Source: Bog-473 sp963725895
Lineage (GTDB): Bacteria; Actinomycetota; Acidimicrobiia; Acidimicrobiales; RAAP-2
Direction of reading: 5' to 3'
Assembly (NCBI GenBank): GCA_963725895.1
Contig: CAVSAJ010000001.1
Location: 496,001-560,000 of the forward strand
DNA length: 64,000 nt
Under the pieces are notes generated by a model. That model was not told the DNA's origin. It did not search any database and saw only the letters and a program-made list of their open reading frames with translations. This document shows, piece by piece, positions 1 to 9,069 of the stretch (positions are counted from its first letter, which is position 1; each line of letters starts with the position of its first letter). Made by a program: the position numbers and the translations under genes.

Positions 1-222
1 TGACTTACGTGTGTGGCGTCCACTCGTGAAGAACAAGTCCCCGTCGTTCCACACCGCACCGACGCCCGCGACACGTCGCCCGTTGGCGGAGTATAAGAAG
101 AAACCAGCCATGGGCCCCTTGGGACCGTGAGCGAGTAGCTCGTGTGCTCGGCTCCACGCCAACGCCGGGTTCTCGTAGCGATCAAGGTTGATGGTTTCAG
201 TGGGCTGACGGTCAGTCTTCAT
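1..222 (-). CDS. PPOX-type flavin/F420-dependent oxidoreductase, 5' part only
   Basis: A minus-strand gene starts at ATG 222 and runs off the left edge of the window, giving 74 codons. The protein begins MKTDRQPTETINLDRY and continues with ALAWSRAHELL, a Gly-rich turn, VAGVGAVW, NDGDLFFTSG and HTRKS. This is the N-terminal pattern of split-barrel pyridoxamine-phosphate-oxidase-like proteins, where 'DGxLYFxSGxxTRKSRNL' lines the flavin or F420 phosphate site. A purine-rich GGGAG lies upstream of the ATG and supports the start. Cofactor choice cannot be decided from this part, although an F420 synthase lies 6 kb away. It is divergent from the membrane protein at 311. Confidence 0.75.
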   Translation of the reverse strand, partial: MKTDRQPTETINLDRYENPALAWSRAHELLAHGPKGPMAGFFLYSANGRRVAGVGAVWNDGDLFFTSGRHTRKS

Positions 223-298
223 CTCTCTGCATCTCCCTTCTGCGGGCTCGTCCGAATGTACGCGTCGCGCGGTCCACCGAGGTCCGACCCAAGCGTCT

Positions 299-304
299 TA
301 GACT
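299..304 (+). promoter_or_regulatory. -10 box TAGACT of a probable leaderless transcript
   Basis: TAGACT ends 6 nt before the GTG start at 311, and no Shine-Dalgarno sequence is present. The same geometry recurs at many starts in this window, so the transcript probably begins at the start codon. No convincing -35 was seen. Confidence 0.45.
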
Positions 305-310
305 GCGCCC

Positions 311-760
311 GTGTCCGAGAAGGACGGCTTGGCGCAAGGCCCCCATGAGGGAGACACTGCTGAACCAAGCCGGTCACGAGAAGTGATCCGCCTCATGATC
401 AGGCACGAGGACGATCTCCGTAACGACAGACTCGGCTACGTGCTGACGATCAACGGCTTCTTGTTCACCGGCCTTGGCTTTGCATGGAGCGGACCAGAGG
501 CGAAGCGCCTCGTCGTGCTGTTCGGATTATTCGGAATGGCGATCGCCGCCGTGAGCATGCAGGCAATGGCCACCAGCAGCCAAGCCATATTCAGGTTGAA
601 GGCCAGGGGTGAAGCCCTCGCGAACGACGGGTTGCCGCTCGTCGGCCTGTCCTCGGAACAGATAGCGGGCCCTTGGAAGAAGCTCGACTGGCTCCAGCCG
701 TGGACGGCCGTGCCGTGGGCTCTCATCTGGCCGGCCTTGGCGATCACACGTCTCGCGTAG
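311..760 (+). CDS. small integral membrane protein of unknown function
   Basis: A 149-residue protein starting at GTG 311. Residues 1-40 are polar (RHEDDLRNDR) and cytoplasmic-like. Three hydrophobic segments follow, at about 47-62 (TINGFLFTGLGFAW), 69-90 (VVLFGLFGMAIAAV) and 130-148 (WTAVPWALIWPALAI). The layout recalls small SLATT- or DUF-type membrane proteins but I do not recognise a family. The start is chosen because a TAGACT -10 box lies 6 nt upstream. It stands alone between two intergenic regions. Confidence 0.6.
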   Translation: MSEKDGLAQGPHEGDTAEPSRSREVIRLMIRHEDDLRNDRLGYVLTINGFLFTGLGFAWSGPEAKRLVVLFGLFGMAIAAVSMQAMATSSQAIFRLKARGEALANDGLPLVGLSSEQIAGPWKKLDWLQPWTAVPWALIWPALAITRLA

Positions 761-887
761 CCACGATCCTCCATCGGGAGGCTGGAACCTGAGGGCAGCC
801 CGGCACCCTCACCGGCGGGTGCCCCAACCGGCGACGTCGACGCTGCGGCCGTGGGCACATCGATTGCGGGCTCGTCATACTTGAGTC

Positions 888-2504
888 ATGGAAAGCACCA
901 TGCAAAACACCCCGCTCCTGATCCGAGACATCCTCCGTCACGGGCAGCAGGTCCACGGGGACAGCAGCGTCATCACCGTCGAGGCCGGGGGGCACCGGAC
1001 GGCGACTTTTACCGAGGTGGCCACCCGCGCCGAGAAGCTGGCGGCGGCCCTCACCCGTCTGGGTGTGGAGCAGGGGGACCGCGTGGGGACCTTCTGCTGG
1101 AACAACCAGGGCCACCTGGAGGCCTATTTGGCCATCCCCTGCATGGGAGCGGTGCTCCATACCCTCAACATCCGGTTGCCGGCCGAGCAGCTGTCGTACG
1201 TGATCAACCACGCGGAAGATCGCGTCATCATCGTCGATGCCTCGCTGATCCCGCTGCTGACGGCCATCAAGGACGAGCTGAAGACGGTAGAGACGATCAT
1301 CGTCGCCGGAGAGGGCGACACCTCGGCGCTCGGCGAGACGCTCTCCTACGAACGGCTCCTGGCAGCGGAGGAGCCCGGGTTCGAGTGGCCCGATCTCGAC
1401 GAGCGGTCCGCCGCGGCCATGTGTTACACGAGCGGTACGACCGGCAACCCCAAGGGAGTGGTGTACTCGCACCGCTCCACGTGGCTGCACACCATGGCCG
1501 AGCAGGCGGCGAGCTCGCTTGGCTTGACCGAGACGGACCGGATCCTCATCATCGTGCCGATGTTCCACGCCAACGCGTGGGGGACGCCCTATGGGGCCTG
1601 GTTGGCAGGCACCGACATGATCATGCCGCAGATGTTCCTGATGGGAGAACAGCTCGCGGAAGTGATCAACGAGCACCACCCGACGTTGGCGTGCGGCGTT
1701 CCCACCATCTGGAATGGCCTCCTCGCGCTGGACACGAAGGTCGACTTCTCGACCGTGCGGGGCATTACGGCGGGCGGTGCCGCGGTGCCCCGGTCGCTCA
1801 TCGAGGCCTTCGAACAGCGTTTCGGCGTCACCATCATCCAGGGATGGGGCATGACCGAGACCAGCCCGCTGGCCGCGTTCGGCCTGCCGCCGGCGCGCCT
1901 GCACGGCCACGACCCCATGTACTACAAGGTCAAGGCGGGGCGCATCGTTCCCGGCGTCGAGGTGCGCGTCGTGGCCGACGACGGCACGGTGTTGCCCAAC
2001 GATGGCCAGTCGATCGGGGAGTTCGAGATCCGCGGCCCATGGGTGACGGGTTCGTATTACAAGGACGAAGACCCCCAGCGATTCGACGACGGCTGGCTGC
2101 GCACGGGCGACGTGGGCTGCCTCGATCCCCAGGGCTACATGACCATTTCGGACCGCACCAAGGATGTGATCAAGTCGGGCGGGGAGTGGATCAGCTCGGT
2201 CGAGCTCGAGAACGCGGTGATGGCCCACCCGGACGTCTTCGAGGCCGCCGTCGTCGCCATCCCGGACCCGAAGTGGTCCGAGCGACCCCTGGTGGCCGTC
2301 GTCCCCAAGCCGGGCCGCACGCCGGCGCCGGCGGACCTCGTGGCCTTCCTGACCGAGCGCGTCCCGCGCTGGTGGCTGCCCGAACAGTGGACCTTCATCA
2401 CCGAGGTGCCCAAGACGAGCGTGGGCAAGTTCGACAAGAAGGTCATGCGCGCCGCGTATGCCGACGGCGCCTACGAGGTGCAGACCACACCCCTGCCCAA
2501 GTGA
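888..2504 (+). CDS. acyl-CoA synthetase (AMP-forming, FadD-like)
   Basis: A 538-residue adenylate-forming ligase that activates a carboxylic acid to acyl-AMP and then acyl-CoA. The P-loop-like YTSGTTGNPKG is at about residues 179-189, the A5 motif GWGMTETSP at about 318-326, the hinge region RTGD at about 405, and the C-terminal catalytic lysine lies in SVGKFDKK at about 514. Length matches the medium/long-chain FadD group. ATG 888 is preceded by CATACT 6 nt upstream and no SD, which suggests a leaderless message; ATG 900 is an alternative. The stop overlaps the GTG of the next small gene (GTGA), so the two are probably co-translated. Substrate is not predictable here. Confidence 0.92.
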   Translation: MESTMQNTPLLIRDILRHGQQVHGDSSVITVEAGGHRTATFTEVATRAEKLAAALTRLGVEQGDRVGTFCWNNQGHLEAYLAIPCMGAVLHTLNIRLPAEQLSYVINHAEDRVIIVDASLIPLLTAIKDELKTVETIIVAGEGDTSALGETLSYERLLAAEEPGFEWPDLDERSAAAMCYTSGTTGNPKGVVYSHRSTWLHTMAEQAASSLGLTETDRILIIVPMFHANAWGTPYGAWLAGTDMIMPQMFLMGEQLAEVINEHHPTLACGVPTIWNGLLALDTKVDFSTVRGITAGGAAVPRSLIEAFEQRFGVTIIQGWGMTETSPLAAFGLPPARLHGHDPMYYKVKAGRIVPGVEVRVVADDGTVLPNDGQSIGEFEIRGPWVTGSYYKDEDPQRFDDGWLRTGDVGCLDPQGYMTISDRTKDVIKSGGEWISSVELENAVMAHPDVFEAAVVAIPDPKWSERPLVAVVPKPGRTPAPADLVAFLTERVPRWWLPEQWTFITEVPKTSVGKFDKKVMRAAYADGAYEVQTTPLPK

Positions 2505-2752
2505 GCGTCCCGAACGAGGCCATGGTCGACATGGCCGACCGCCTCGAGGGGATGCTCGAGGAGCTGACAGACATGGCGCTGGACGCACTGCGGCTCGCCA
2601 GCTCGGGGGACCCCGATTCGGCCGAGACCGGGGAGGCGCTCGCCATGGAGCGGCGCGTCCTCAAAGCGCGGCGTGCGCTCGAGCGGTCCATCGTGGCCTT
2701 GCGCGAGGGTGCGGGCCGGGACCGCGAGCCGCTCGACGACGGCGCTGACTGA
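2501..2752 (+). CDS. small hypothetical helical protein
   Basis: An 83-residue protein starting at GTG 2501, overlapping the acyl-CoA synthetase stop; ATG 2522 is an in-frame alternative. It is rich in Ala, Glu, Leu and Arg (DMADRLEGMLEELTDMALDA, then ALERSIVALREGAG) and is predicted to be almost all alpha-helical, perhaps coiled-coil. I know of no family for it. The overlap suggests translational coupling to the synthetase. It also overlaps the start of the downstream phosphodiesterase by about 44 nt, an arrangement that supports a compact operon. Confidence 0.55.
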   Translation: MSVPNEAMVDMADRLEGMLEELTDMALDALRLASSGDPDSAETGEALAMERRVLKARRALERSIVALREGAGRDREPLDDGAD

Positions 2753-3353
2753 CCTCGCGCCGAAACGGCGCCCGAGGCGCCTCTTCGTCGCCGCGTGGCC
2801 CGACGACGACACCCGGCGGCAGTTGCGCGGCCTGGAACTCGAGCTCGGCAAGTCAAAGGGATTGCGCTTCGTCGGGCCGTCGCGCTGGCACGTGACACTG
2901 CGTTTTCTCGGGGAGGTCGACGCTCCAGCCGTCGGACCCCTCGGCGACGCGTTGATCGCCTGCGGTGCCGCGTTCGCCGGGCCCGTCGAGTGCCGCCTGG
3001 GTCCCGGAACGGGCTGGTTCACCGGTGTGCGGGTCTTGCACCTTCCGGCGGCGGGCCTCGACAGCCTGGCCGAGGCGATCCGGGTCGCCACGCTGCCCGC
3101 GGTGCCCGAGGCGCCAGGCGGCGGTGCACCCTTCAACGGGCACCTGACGCTGGCCCGCGCCAAGGGACGCCGCCTCAGCGTGGCCGCCCTGGGCGAGATG
3201 TCCGGGATCCCCTTCGAGGCGGCCTTCCGTGTCGCCCACGTGGACCTGGTCGCATCCGAGCCGTCCCCGCGGGGGCACGCCTACACCACCATCGTGCGGG
3301 CGCCGCTCGGGGGAGCGGATCAGCGTGTCAGTCGGGACGCCGGCGCCGGTTAG
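2709..3353 (+). CDS. thpR: RNA 2',3'-cyclic phosphodiesterase (2H family)
   Basis: A 214-residue protein from GTG 2709 (GTG 2673 is also in frame) with the two HxTx signatures of 2H phosphoesterases: HVTL at about residue 61 and HLTL at about 145. The N-terminal strand RRLFVAAWPDD and the following WHVTLRFLGEV are typical of ThpR/LigT proteins, which open 2',3'-cyclic phosphates on RNA ends. The length of about 190-215 is normal. The gene overlaps the small helical gene upstream and converges on the amidase gene at 3350, with which it shares four bases at the 3' ends. Confidence 0.88.
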   Translation: MRAGTASRSTTALTDLAPKRRPRRLFVAAWPDDDTRRQLRGLELELGKSKGLRFVGPSRWHVTLRFLGEVDAPAVGPLGDALIACGAAFAGPVECRLGPGTGWFTGVRVLHLPAAGLDSLAEAIRVATLPAVPEAPGGGAPFNGHLTLARAKGRRLSVAALGEMSGIPFEAAFRVAHVDLVASEPSPRGHAYTTIVRAPLGGADQRVSRDAGAG

Positions 3354-4918
3354 CCGGGCGAGCCGGTCAAGAACTGTGTCATCGCCTGGGCTATGGCCGC
3401 TGCAGCCTGCTGCTGGAACGCGGGCGTGACGAGGAGGGCGGCATCGGTCGCGTTCTGCATGTTGCCGCACTCGATCAGCACCTTGGGCACGGTCGTGAGG
3501 TTGAGGCCCGCCAGGTCGTTGCGTGGTTCGAGTCCTCCGACGCCGTCATAGGTGCTCACCGGCATGGGCGTGCCGGCGGCGAACGCGTCGCGCAGCTCGG
3601 TCGCAAACGAGGCGGACGACCCGATGACCCCGTCGTTGGGCCCGTCGGCCACCGGTTCGAGCACCGCGAAGCCGCGGCCATCGGGCGGCCCGCCGTCGGC
3701 GTGGATGTCCACCGCGACATCTGCATGAGCGTCGTTGATGATCGCGGCGCGCGTGGTCACGCAAGGACCGATGCCGTCGTTGTTGGGACGCGTCAGCACG
3801 ACCGTGGCCCCTTCGGCCTGGAGGTCGCCCTGCAGGTAGCTGGCCACATTGAAGTTGAACTGCGCCTCGGTATAGCCGCTGGCGGTCTCCGTCCCGGTGG
3901 TGTCGCACGGCTCATAGCCGGTCCCGTTGAAGACCGGTTGGTTGATGACGCCGGGTGCGGTGTAGTTGAGCCCGTTGTGGCCCGGGTCGATGCCCACCAC
4001 CTTGCCCGCCAAGGGTTCGGAGCCCACCACCAACCAATACCCGCTCCCAGCTGGCGCGGCAGCCATGCCCACGACGGGCCCGGGTAGGACGGTGCCGCCC
4101 AACGAACCGAAGTAGCCGGCGGAGCCGTAGGTGAAGACGCCGCCGTCGCGCGCGACGAGCCAGTACCCGCCGCCCGGAGCCGCGGCCATGCCGACGACGG
4201 GCGCATTGAGATGAAGTGCGCCGGTCGAGCCAGCAAAGACGGCGTTGCCGTAACTGAAGATGCCGCCGTCGGCGGCCACCAGCCAGTACCCGCCGCCACC
4301 GGGAGTCGCGGCCATGCCGACGACGGGCGCGTTCAAGGAAAGCGAGCCCGCGGAGCCGAAGAACCGCGCGTCGCCGTAGCTGAAGACGCCACCGTCGGCG
4401 GCCACCAACCAGTACCCGCCGCCATCAGGAGTCGCGGCCATGCCGACGATCGGCGCGTTCAAGGACAGCGATCCTGCGGAGCCGAAGAAGCCGGCATCGC
4501 CATAATTGAAGATCCCGCCGTCGCGCGCGACCAACCAGTAGCCCCCGGCGTCGGGAGTAGGGGCCATGCCGACGACGGGGGCGTTGAGATGGAGAGCGCC
4601 GGTGGAGCCGAAGAACCCTGCGTCCCCGTAGCTGAAAACGCCGCCGTCACTGCCGACGAGCCAGGTGCCGTCGCCGTCCCGCGTGCTGGCCATGCCGACG
4701 ACCGGTGCGTTGGGGTTGTTCACGGCATTGGCGCCGATCGGCGTGGACCCGAAGGGCACCACCGAGTTGGCCGGCGGGGACGTTGCGCCTGCGCCAGGTG
4801 TCGGTGAGACGACTGCGAGGGTGCCGGCGACGGCCAGCGGCAGGATCACGAGCAGGGCTGCGAACATGCGCCGCACGACCGGAGTCTTACCCCATCGGAG
4901 GTCGATTACCCGGCGCAT
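3350..4918 (-). CDS. secreted N-acetylmuramoyl-L-alanine amidase with NAPVVGM/WLVA repeats
   Basis: About 522 residues from ATG 4918, with ATG 4867 also possible. A signal peptide (VRRMFAALLVILPLAVAG) leads into five 42-residue repeats and one partial copy, each of the form NAPVVGMAATPDGGGYWLVA followed by xDGGVFSYGDAGFFGS. A repeat module of this sort is frequent in Acidimicrobiia cell-surface proteins. The C-terminal 215 residues form an Amidase_3 domain: Zn-ligand region VVGIDPGHNG, the HADG motif in VAVDIHADGG, and the catalytic Glu in VLIECGNMQN. It should cut the amide between MurNAc and L-Ala outside the cell, with the repeats as a probable wall- or glycan-binding propeller. Distance to the upstream LOG gene is 19 nt. 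Confidence 0.88.
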   Translation of the reverse strand: MRRVIDLRWGKTPVVRRMFAALLVILPLAVAGTLAVVSPTPGAGATSPPANSVVPFGSTPIGANAVNNPNAPVVGMASTRDGDGTWLVGSDGGVFSYGDAGFFGSTGALHLNAPVVGMAPTPDAGGYWLVARDGGIFNYGDAGFFGSAGSLSLNAPIVGMAATPDGGGYWLVAADGGVFSYGDARFFGSAGSLSLNAPVVGMAATPGGGGYWLVAADGGIFSYGNAVFAGSTGALHLNAPVVGMAAAPGGGYWLVARDGGVFTYGSAGYFGSLGGTVLPGPVVGMAAAPAGSGYWLVVGSEPLAGKVVGIDPGHNGLNYTAPGVINQPVFNGTGYEPCDTTGTETASGYTEAQFNFNVASYLQGDLQAEGATVVLTRPNNDGIGPCVTTRAAIINDAHADVAVDIHADGGPPDGRGFAVLEPVADGPNDGVIGSSASFATELRDAFAAGTPMPVSTYDGVGGLEPRNDLAGLNLTTVPKVLIECGNMQNATDAALLVTPAFQQQAAAAIAQAMTQFLTGSPG

Positions 4919-4937
4919 CCCAATCGCGTGGACACCC

Positions 4938-5963
4938 CTATCCGGTGCACTCGTTGATGGCGTCGATGAGCTGGCGCAGCCGGGCGTAGTGGAAGCGGTC
5001 GAAGCGCAGGGCAAGTCGGGGCAGCTCGGGGTGGTCGTTGCGCTCCGGCGGGAAGGGCTCGGCGGTGCGGATGCTGCCGCGGACGATGATGTCCTTGAAG
5101 CGCCGGTTGAGATCGGCCAGCTCCGCTCTCGACGGCTGCACCTGGACCCGCAGCACGAGCAGGTCGCCCACCCAACGGATCGAGTGGTAGTTGCGGTAGA
5201 AGCCGAGGACCTCCTCGCTGGCCTCCTCCATGGTGTTGGTGACCTTGAAGAGCGAGCGGTCGTCGGGCGAGACCCAGCCCGCGGCGATGGCCTCCTCCTC
5301 GATGAAGCGCAGCCAGGCGTGCCAGTACGTGCCGCCCGGTGTCTCGATCATGACGACGGGCGCCGGCTCGGCCTTGCCGGTCTGCAGCAGGGTCAGGAGC
5401 TCGAAGGACTCGTCCTGGGTGCCGAAGCCGCCAGGGAGGATGGCATAGGCGTGGGATTCCTTGATCAGCATGAGCTTGCGCGTGAAGAAGTAGCGCATCT
5501 CGACCAACTTCGGATCCTGCGCAATGAAGGGGTTGGCGTCCCCCTCGTGGGGCAGACGGATGTTCACGCCGAAGGAATGCTCCCGCCCGGCGCCCTCCAG
5601 GCCGGCCGCCATGATGCCGGGACCGGCGCCGGTCACGACCATCCAGTCGGCCGCCGCAAGCCTGGCCGCCAGGTTGCGGGCGAGGATGTAGACGGGGTCG
5701 TCGGGGAGTGTGCGGGCCGAACCGAACATGGTGATCTTGCGGATGTGGCGATAGGGACGGAAGACCCAGAAGGCTTCGGCCATCTCGCCGAGAGCCGCGT
5801 TGGCGATCTTGAGATCGCCCACCGACGTGCTCTCGCGGGCCATGTCGGCCAGCACGCCGATCATTGAGCTCAGCTCGCGAGACTGTGGTGCGGAGAGCTG
5901 CCGGCCGGCGAACAGCGCGTCGAACGCGCGCTGCCGCTCGGCCTCCTCTGTCGTGTCGCTCAC
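4938..5963 (-). CDS. LOG-family Rossmann protein (lysine-decarboxylase-like)
   Basis: A 341-residue protein with the Rossmann entry MFGSAR, the nucleotide-site Gly-rich VVTGAGPGIMAAG, and PGGFGTQDE, a variant of the PGGxGTxxE signature of LOG phosphoribohydrolases. Classical cytokinin-activating LOG proteins are about 190 residues, so this belongs to the longer bacterial group of unknown substrate, with an extra N-terminal helical region and about 100 C-terminal residues. GTG 5963 overlaps the fbiC stop (GTGA), so it is likely translationally coupled to fbiC. Hydrolysis of a nucleotide 5'-monophosphate is the family expectation, not shown here. Confidence 0.82.
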   Translation of the reverse strand: MSDTTEEAERQRAFDALFAGRQLSAPQSRELSSMIGVLADMARESTSVGDLKIANAALGEMAEAFWVFRPYRHIRKITMFGSARTLPDDPVYILARNLAARLAAADWMVVTGAGPGIMAAGLEGAGREHSFGVNIRLPHEGDANPFIAQDPKLVEMRYFFTRKLMLIKESHAYAILPGGFGTQDESFELLTLLQTGKAEPAPVVMIETPGGTYWHAWLRFIEEEAIAAGWVSPDDRSLFKVTNTMEEASEEVLGFYRNYHSIRWVGDLLVLRVQVQPSRAELADLNRRFKDIIVRGSIRTAEPFPPERNDHPELPRLALRFDRFHYARLRQLIDAINECTG

Positions 5964-8305
5964 GCGCCCGTAGAGGTGCCCGCCAGGGCGTAGAGCGTGG
6001 ACCGCTGCACCAGGGGACGCCCGAGCGGCGCCACGATGGCCTCGAGGTCCTCCACACCCATGCGCTGACCGTGCTGCGCGCCGGCCGCCCGCGAGATGTT
6101 CTCGTCCATCAGTGTGCCGCCGAGGTCGTTGGCGCCGGCCTGGAGCACCTGGCGCGCGCCCTCGCCGCCCATCTTCACCCAGCTGACTTGGATGTTGGCG
6201 ATGTCACCCGCGTAGGCAATACGCGCGACCGAATGCATGAGCAGGGCCTCGCGGAAGGTCGGTCCCCGCCGCGCCCGACGCTGGAGGTAGATCGGGGTGG
6301 CCATGTGCACGAACGGCAGCGGCACGAACTCGGTGAAACCGCCGGTCTCGCGTTGGAGCGCGCGGGTGCGTACGATGTGGCGCGCCCAACTTCGCGGCTG
6401 CTCGACCGAGCCGAACATGATCGTGATGTTCGAGCGCAGACCGACCGTGTGCGCGGTGCGGTGGGCGTGGAGCCATTCCTCGGTCGAGATCTTGTCGGGG
6501 CACAGCACGGCACGGACGTCGTCGTCGAGGATCTCGGCCGCGGTGCCCGGGAGGGTCTTGAGCCCCGCGTCCTTCAGTCGCGTGAGGTACTCGGCCAGCG
6601 GCACCTCGGAGCGGCGGGCGCCCTCTGTCACCTCGAGCGCGGTGAACCCGTGGATGTGAATGTCCGGCGACGCCGCGCGCACCGCCTCGAGCACGTGCAG
6701 GTAGTAGTCGCCGTCGAAGTTCGGATGGATGCCCCCCTGGAGGCACACCTCGGTCGCCCCCTCCGCCTCGGCCTCGGCGACCCTGCGCGTGATCTCGTCC
6801 AGCTCGAGGAGATAGGGCGCGCCGCGCAGATTCAACGAGAGCGGACCCTTGGAGAACGCGCAAAAGCGACATTTGAACGTGCACACGTTGGTGTAATTGA
6901 TGTTGCGGTTGTGCACGTAGGTGACCGCGTCGCCCACCGCCTGGCGACGCAGGTCGTCGGCGCTGTCGGCCACGGCGCGCACCTCGGGCCCGCGCGCACT
7001 GAAGAGGGTGACGATCTCGTCCTCGCCGATCTCCTGCCCGAGTCCAACCCCGGCCAAGACCTCGGCCACCGGGCCGCCGGCCCGCGCCCCCAACGAGGCG
7101 AACACCGAGGGCGAGGTGGACCGGACGGGGGGCGAGATCGGGGCGGAGTCGGGTGACGAAGGCGCGGCCACGCCGAGCAGTGCGGGTGGGTGCGCCTCGC
7201 CCCCCGAGCACCACGACGCATCGCGGGCCAGGCCCTCGGCGTCCGACGAGTCGAGCACCGGAAAGCGGAGGGCCGGATCGAGCCAGCGTTCGGGGTCGAG
7301 GGCGAACGAGGGGTAGAGCGTGAGCCGAGGGGCCAGAGCGTGGCCTGCCGCCTCGGTGGCCGTTCGGAGCACATCGAGCGAGGGCCAGGCACGCTCGGGG
7401 TTCACATGATCGGTCGTGACCGGTGAGACGCCGCCCCAGTCGTCGATGCCCGCGTGCAGGAGCGGGGCGAGATCGTCGGAGAGGTTCGGTGGCGCCTGGA
7501 CGTGCATCTCGGGCGGCAGCACCAGGCGCGCCGCGGCGATGGCCCACTGCAAGTCTCCGGGTGGGCAGGGCGCCGCCTTGGCCATCGCCGTGCCCGGCTT
7601 GGGTAGGAAGTTCTGGACGATGACCTCTTGCACGTGCCCGTGGCGGGCGTGGGATCCGGCGATGGCGTGCAACGAGGCCAGCTGGTCGGCGCGGTCCGCG
7701 CCGATGCCGACCAGGATCCCCGTGGTGAAGGGGATGGCCAGCTCGCCCGCCGCCTCCAGCGTGGCCAGACGACGGGCCGGCTCCTTGTCCGGTGCGCCGC
7801 GGTGCGCGGCGAGCCCGACCGCGAGCGATTCGAGCATCATCCCCTGGCTGGCCGAGACCTCGCGCAGCCTCGCCAGCTCGTCAGGGAACAGGGCGCCGGC
7901 ATTGGCGTGGGGGAGCAGGCCGGTCTCCTCCAGGACGAGGCGACACATCGCAGCGAGGTAGTCAACCGTGGACGCGTATCCCCGCGCGGCCAGCCAGTCG
8001 CGCGCGACCGGATACCGCAGCTCGGGCCGCTCGCCGAGCGTGAAGAGCGCCTCGTGGCATCCTGCATCGCGGCCGGCGCGCGCCACGGCGAGGACCTCCT
8101 CGGGGGTGAGGTAGGGCGACGCCAACCGCGCTGGGGCCTTGGCGAACGTGCAGTAGCCGCAGCGGTCGCGACAGAGCATGGTCAAGGGGATGAAGACCTT
8201 GGGTGAGAACGTCACCCGCCGGCCATGGGCCTCATCGCGCACGACACGTGCCAGCGCGGTCAGGTCGGCGAGCGGCGTGTCGAGGAGGTCGCGATCGGAG
8301 AGCAT
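5960..8305 (-). CDS. fbiC: FO synthase, fused CofG-CofH (coenzyme F420 biosynthesis)
   Basis: A 781-residue double radical-SAM enzyme that builds the deazaflavin FO from a ribityl-pyrimidine and tyrosine. The N-terminal CofG half carries its CxxxCxxC cluster at Cys45, Cys49 and Cys52 (CRDRCGYC). The CofH half carries CTFKCRFC at about residue 472. The linker region between the halves (about residues 370-440) is short and low-complexity. ATG 8305 (MLSDRDLLDTPLADL) is chosen because the longer open frame upstream reads as the shadow of pgl. It is 10 nt downstream of pgl and overlaps the LOG-family gene at its stop. Confidence 0.95.
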   Translation of the reverse strand: MLSDRDLLDTPLADLTALARVVRDEAHGRRVTFSPKVFIPLTMLCRDRCGYCTFAKAPARLASPYLTPEEVLAVARAGRDAGCHEALFTLGERPELRYPVARDWLAARGYASTVDYLAAMCRLVLEETGLLPHANAGALFPDELARLREVSASQGMMLESLAVGLAAHRGAPDKEPARRLATLEAAGELAIPFTTGILVGIGADRADQLASLHAIAGSHARHGHVQEVIVQNFLPKPGTAMAKAAPCPPGDLQWAIAAARLVLPPEMHVQAPPNLSDDLAPLLHAGIDDWGGVSPVTTDHVNPERAWPSLDVLRTATEAAGHALAPRLTLYPSFALDPERWLDPALRFPVLDSSDAEGLARDASWCSGGEAHPPALLGVAAPSSPDSAPISPPVRSTSPSVFASLGARAGGPVAEVLAGVGLGQEIGEDEIVTLFSARGPEVRAVADSADDLRRQAVGDAVTYVHNRNINYTNVCTFKCRFCAFSKGPLSLNLRGAPYLLELDEITRRVAEAEAEGATEVCLQGGIHPNFDGDYYLHVLEAVRAASPDIHIHGFTALEVTEGARRSEVPLAEYLTRLKDAGLKTLPGTAAEILDDDVRAVLCPDKISTEEWLHAHRTAHTVGLRSNITIMFGSVEQPRSWARHIVRTRALQRETGGFTEFVPLPFVHMATPIYLQRRARRGPTFREALLMHSVARIAYAGDIANIQVSWVKMGGEGARQVLQAGANDLGGTLMDENISRAAGAQHGQRMGVEDLEAIVAPLGRPLVQRSTLYALAGTSTGA

Positions 8306-8315
8306 CGGAGCCAAT

Positions 8316-8993
8316 CTAGGGGGCGTCGCCACGGGCGGCGGCGTCCACGAGCCAGATCGTCGTGCCGGCGTGGACCCGTGCCGCCGGCAGGTCCTCCCCG
8401 CGCTCGAGCGCGGCCACCGCAGCAGCCTGGTCGGCGCCGGCCACCGTGAAGACCGCGGTGCGGGCCGAGTTGATGGCGGGAAGGGTGAGGGTGAGGCGCG
8501 GGTGCGGGTTGCGTCGCGCCGGGTCCTCGGTCGCCACGACCAGCTCGCCCGGCCCGGCATCGAGGCTGGTGGACGTCGGGAAGAGAGAAGCGGTGTGGCC
8601 GTCCGGCCCCATCCCCATGTGGATCAGGTCGATCCCTGGGCCGGTCACGAGGTCGGCGACGATTCGCTGGTAGGCCGCCGCGCACTCGGCCGCCGTGTCA
8701 CCGGTCGGCATGGGTTCGAAGGAGCCGACCGGGCCGACGCGATCGAGCAACGTCTCTGTGATCATGCGCACGTTGGCGTCTTCGTGCCCGCGCGGGACGA
8801 AGCGCTCGTCGCCCAGGTACACGTCCACAACCGGCCACTCGATGCCGTCGGTGAGCGCCAGGGCCTCATAGCAGGCCTGCGCCGTCGGACCGCCCGAGAG
8901 CACGAACGCGAAGCGAGGTCCCGGACGCGAGGCGAACATGTCGACCACGGTGTCGCAGAACGCACGGGGGACGTCGTCGACCGGAGTCAACAT
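8316..8993 (-). CDS. pgl: 6-phosphogluconolactonase
   Basis: A 225-residue protein from ATG 8993 (a TTG at 9047 would add 18 residues). The sugar-isomerase fold signatures are present: FVLSGGPTA near the N-terminus, VYLGDERFVP, and MGMGPDGHTASLFP. It hydrolyses 6-phosphogluconolactone to 6-phosphogluconate in the oxidative pentose phosphate branch. It sits between transaldolase and fbiC in a same-strand run that starts with transketolase. Zwf and OpcA, which often accompany it in actinobacteria, are not in the window. Confidence 0.92.
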   Translation of the reverse strand: MLTPVDDVPRAFCDTVVDMFASRPGPRFAFVLSGGPTAQACYEALALTDGIEWPVVDVYLGDERFVPRGHEDANVRMITETLLDRVGPVGSFEPMPTGDTAAECAAAYQRIVADLVTGPGIDLIHMGMGPDGHTASLFPTSTSLDAGPGELVVATEDPARRNPHPRLTLTLPAINSARTAVFTVAGADQAAAVAALERGEDLPAARVHAGTTIWLVDAAARGDAP

Positions 8994-9069
8994 GGCTGCA
9001 GGGTCACGCGGGTCACCAGGGGTCAGTCCTCGCACCGAGCTCGGCAACGTCGCGTCGCCCTACGCCGGC

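Noticed and set aside
744..2588. 614-residue open frame antisense to the acyl-CoA synthetase
   Set aside because: High-GC shadow frame: rich in Arg, Gly, His and Pro, no family motif, and covers a gene with complete adenylation motifs.
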